64,000 nucleotides of DNA from Vespula vulgaris. Lineage: Eukaryota; Arthropoda; Insecta; Hymenoptera; Vespidae. Location of the stretch: contig NC_066602.1 in the NCBI RefSeq assembly GCF_905475345.1, positions 186,001 through 250,000 on the forward strand, given 5' to 3'. A model generated the notes under the pieces. That model was not told the DNA's origin. It did not search any database and was given only the letters and a program-made list of their open reading frames with translations. A program made the translations under genes and the position numbers. Below are positions 59,641 to 64,000 of the stretch, one piece after another. Numbering within the stretch: position 1 is the stretch's first letter; every line of letters begins with the position of its first letter.

Positions 59641-62320
59641 CCGAAAGGAAAATTTTTGTTGGTATTTATACATTCATATTTATATATTTTTTGCGAAAAG
59701 CATTCAAAATATTGTTATTAAAAGAAATGGTAATCAATCTCATAGAAAATCTCCATACAATATTTATAACTTACGACTTGTGCGATGTGGATCTGTTGAT
59801 CGAATAACTATGGCTAGAAAGAAATATAATAGATATCTATTGTGTTATAATAAATATTATGATAGTGTTACATTCAATGTTTGCTTGTTCACAAAAGAGT
59901 CGTAGAGACAATACATTCGGAAACTACAAATGTTATCTTACTAGAAATATAATAAAATTGTCGCCATGCTCGGTTATGCGTAATAGAAATAAACAATTCT
60001 CAAATAAAGATTGAGTAATAAAATATCTTCCAAGCAATTGATTGGTTTGGAACATAATATACAAAATATTAGATAACTGGAGGGATTATTGGATCATTGT
60101 TTTCACTTCTTCAACAGGGAGCTAATATCAAGGAAAATGTACTCGTTCGAACGGAATAATTAAATCAGTTTCGCGCCCATAGCTATGAAAAGATGTAGCC
60201 GAGTGATTAAATGATGTATTTAAATAGATAATTGCGTTATACAATGTTCTCATCCAATTGTCCGATTCCGTCATTGGTTTGATAAGGGAAAGACAAATGA
60301 AAAAACACCTTTCATGTTTTCAAAATCAGACACGAGAGGTACGCTCACAGGACAGCGTCACCCATTCCCGTCCACCTGAACTGGCCCATCCAAGCGTGCC
60401 GAATCACGGATGGAGAGGAATAATACCGAATCGATTAAAACGAACGTACTTGATACGTAGGGAAGACCGTAATACGCAGATGCATTTTGTTCAAATCCCT
60501 ATCAAAACGTACTGACAAGAGAATCCTGACTACGTAGCAAAATACATCGTTGTTTTTACAATATTACACTAAAGCGTAAATTAAATATTATGCATATTTT
60601 TTAAGCACACGATGTGAATATTATGACAAATAATTAAGAAGGTTGATTCAACATATCTTCTATTTTTAATTTAATGGAATGATTACTTAATTTAATTTCA
60701 TGGTATAACGATGTCAAGGTAAATATGGAACAAATCGGTAAATCCTTTAATCATCCCTACAGGTTTAATAATTTTGAAATTTTAATCATTTAAACCTACC
60801 TTGATTTCATTTCTATTTTCCAGCGCTCGTTCTTCAATCCATGATTAAACCTTCCATTCTCATAATCGTTTCTATTCTCGATGTCATTTTCTGTTTTTTG
60901 CTTATTATTTTTATTATTCCCGATAGGTCTCGATGATCCATTTAACTTCGTTCTCACGATACACCGTGTTAGAAATTTTCCAATTTATATCGGAATTTAC
61001 AAAGTCAATGTTCGGCCAAGGACAAACATCGATACGATTAGAATTAAATTTATCTGTGGAATCATCATCCTCGAGATAATATCTGTCTTCGATTAAATCG
61101 TGAGCGAACGTGGACAAATAATCTATACACTCACCTTGGACATGTTCATCTCCTGTATCTCCTTTTTCTTCCTCTTCGCCTTTATCGTCGGATGTCCCTT
61201 CGTTGAACTTTTCCGATCTCAGTGGATTATATCCTCTTACCGAAGCTGCTTACCTTTGGATCCTTTGAAGGGATATATTCCCTAGTCCCGTACCTTCACG
61301 TGAACGTAGCTTAGTGAAACAGTACTACACCGGTCTCTAGAAGATTTGTGCTCATGGTCATTATAACTTTTGTCTTCCTGTTTCTCTTTTCCTTTAACTG
61401 CGATTAGTTGACGAACACGGTATTGAACATGGTATCACCGGAAAGTTAGAGACAAGGACGATGCTTCAAAAGGAAATGCCTTGCTACTGATTCCAGCACG
61501 ATGATTTATGGTATTTCCTAGAAGCACTGGAAATGTTTTGGAAGACGTTGATAATCATTGATAATACAATATCACCGATCGATAATGGGTAATTGAATGT
61601 GTGCTCTCCATGCATGAGATATATGGATATGTATTGTTTTTTCACTTTTCAAAGTTCGCGCTGTAACATAGTGCATCATGTCCCTGACGATGAGCTGTAA
61701 CAGAAAACTAAAAATTTCAAAGGCCGATTGATACTTCTCACCCTGATTACTTCGCCGGTTATACCATTTTTGTTAAGAATAAAAGAGAACGGAAAAAAAT
61801 ATTGTTTGCATAAATATCACTTTTGGCCGACGTTTGACAGATGGCAATTAAATATGTGTATAATAACGTTTACAAGCTATTTTAATTATGAGAAAATGAT
61901 AAAAAAATTAATTCCTTTTCATTTAGTATTAACTCTTGGTAGGGCGCTCCTAATTAATCGAAGCAAAAGCGTTTCGTACATTTAGTAATTGTACTATATG
62001 GATTATTTCATATGGTAGTTAATTAGAGAGGGCCGCGGTATGTCTGGATAAATGGGATTGGTCAACAAATCCGTTTTCCCCCACTCATATCCCTTTTGGC
62101 TCTTTCGACCGCGGAATAGGAAGTTATCGTTATACATAGCGTAAAGAGCATTCAAATGAATTGCGCGAAATGAAAAATAAATAGAACTAATTGTTATCTT
62201 TGAATCCATATACTTTTGCACTGTCTAATAAAGAAAGAGAGACGCTTGTTAACTAGAACAATGAAAAGAGAACAGAAGGTAATGTCACGAAACAAATTTT
62301 CAAGTAATATTACTTGCTCG
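59641..62320 (-). repeat. M(+), minus flank, E1, X, F, unit III
   Basis: Constant offset of 28,841 from 30,800-33,479 with no difference seen, including the same 264-base deletion at about 61,176-61,186. Confidence 0.85.
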
Positions 62321-64000
62321 AAATTACACTTCTTATTAAACATTTTTAACGATAAGAACGGGAAGAATATTAATAGCCGATTATCGAAATTCTTTAGTTA
62401 ATTTCTAATTCTAGATTGTAAGGAACAGTGGGTGTGAAAAAAAGAAAAGACCAGAATCAAGAAAATGAAAATAATTTGTCCAGTATATGAGAATATCATT
62501 CGAAAATTGAAAATTGAAACAAAAATTGAATTCCTTTGGAACCATGACATTTCGGTTCTTTATTTCGCGTAATATGTGGTATTGATTGATCCGTGTAGAA
62601 CATAATAACCCCATCCACCAAGCCCCTTCTCGGAAATTAGCTGGGTGTTCGGATGTGACGATTTCGGGAAGAGTCTCGCCTTCGAAGGTCATCCTTTCAA
62701 TAATTTTTGAACGAGTAATGTGCAAGTAAGTGCTAAATAATCGCCCAGAGGAAACTTACAAGCAATCCAAACGGTACAATTTCTTCATTCTCACTAGTCT
62801 TTTGTTCCTTATCGATGTTGTTATTAATCGGTAATCGTTAGTATGTAACTTATTATAAAATTTCATTACAATATTACGGAAATGAAACAGATTTTCGTGA
62901 TCAATACCATCTTAATTATTATTTTGTTGCTTCTCGGTGAAGAAATTTTATATCGCTTAAAAGGGCGTAACCCGATTTACCTTTGATGACTGCACAATTT
63001 AAATGAACAATTGAGCGTCTGTCATGACTCTCGACTAATCTACGAATTGCAAACTCTTCCACAGATACGGAAGAGGAAACGGAGGCCAAAGCAGTTCCAA
63101 TAGTCTTGAATCGTTGGGAAGGAGCAGAATCGACTGTTATCTGAATTGTAATTACTTCCAATGAAGATAAGAGGTTATTGCTAGAGCATTACCAGAGAAA
63201 CCATCAGCTTCAATATTGAATTTTAATACACGAGGTACTAGGAGAACAGATATAAGTAACTTGTCAAGTATCTTATCCAATTTTCTTTATTAATGTCATC
63301 TTTTATTATATAGCGCATCATAAAAGCAGAAGAGTTGTTCAAGAAGCAGTTGGAAGTTCTAACCAAAGAAGGAACATCGTGCTTTTGCACTTGTGTACAA
63401 ATGGAATACCTAGGAGAAGGAAAAAGAAGAAAAAACATTTGTTTTTTTCCGAAGAAGTTTTGAAAGACCAACATGGAACTGTTTTATAAAGTTTGGAACG
63501 GTGGTACGAGGAAATGAGAGGGATTTAGCTTTTTCAAAAGAACCACTCGTGAGCGGCTTTAGCCGGAGAGTATAGGCGATTATGCTTAGAAGGATTTGTA
63601 GAAGGGTCGTCCGAAGCTCCACGCGGGGCAAGGGTCAAAGGGGAATTAAAATGAAACTGAGGGAGGTATACAAAACAATTTAACATGCAGGGACGATGAG
63701 AAGGTTCATCTTTTTTGAAAGTAACAACGTTAATAGGGGAATACTTTTAAGCTATATGGGAAATGGAAAGTCCATATTCACGTCATCGTTATTCCATCGA
63801 TTTAAATTAAGTAATCGTTGGATATAATTAGGAAAGGAGAAATGCTGAATTCTATCTTTCAAATTGTCTGTCGTAATATTCACGACATGTAGTTGAAAAA
63901 TATTCGTAATATTTAATTAGCATTTTTCATAAATATTGAAATTTGGACGAAGTAATTTGGTGGGTAGCGCGAATTACCTGTTGTTAATACTTACTCCCGT
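62321..64000 (+). repeat. Z, deleted Y, E2 and start of foldback, unit III
   Basis: Identical in every line compared to 33,480-35,159. Y carries the same 698-base deletion; the 58-nt gap lies at 63,256-63,313. E signature near 63,551. The window ends in the type II centre. Confidence 0.85.

Noticed and set aside
1..64000. Integrated viral segment
   Set aside because: Inverted and tandem segments without host genes prompted the idea, but no viral gene, structural protein or polymerase was recognised and most frames are decayed.

Overview
The window is AT-rich eukaryotic DNA (roughly 30% GC by eye). I see no gene that can be called intact: no reading frame exceeds 128 codons, and there are no convincing tRNA, rRNA, CRISPR or bacterial-type signals. 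The composition, the GT-AG intron-like gaps of 58-59 and 107-110 nt, the microsatellites and the density of degenerate repeats suggest an insect nuclear genome. Hymenoptera is my guess, but nothing in the sequence proves it.

Almost the whole window is one self-related repeat system. I name its modules by letter: F (pyrimidine-rich, tandem-prone), X, E (ending in a conserved GCGGCTTTAG box), K (a TTTGATGAGAGGAAAA box), M, L, U, W, Y (with intron-like gaps) and Z. They recur on both strands. Two palindrome types alternate. Type I reads F+ X+ E1+ K+ M- [spacer] M+ K- E1- X- F-. Type II reads Z+ Y+ E2+ K+ / K- ... E2- Y- Z-. One type I plus one type II makes a unit of about 13.4-15.4 kb.

Layout: 1-27 kb holds older, scrambled copies. 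These include a young palindrome with arms at 6,620-7,350 and 8,264-8,998, and an 8.2-kb-spaced direct repeat (5,621-7,440 and 13,852-15,660). From 27 kb to the end the array is younger. Unit I is about 31,045-44,460, unit II about 44,467-59,885, and unit III starts at about 59,886 and runs off the end. Units I and III look identical over the 5,738 bases 29,422-35,159 = 58,263-64,000, while unit II differs by several percent and by indels of about 264, 698 and 1,760 bases.

No pathway can be assembled from these pieces. The two ideas worth following are structural. First, this is a palindromic amplicon array that appears to be homogenised piecewise, by unequal exchange or gene conversion. Second, any read-through transcript would fold into hairpins hundreds to thousands of bases long, which suggests a small-RNA source locus. 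Module Y keeps splice-site-like boundaries in most copies, and module E1 keeps a 92-codon frame in four copies, so part of the array may descend from a real spliced gene that I cannot identify. All homology statements come from reading the sequence by eye; percentages are estimates.
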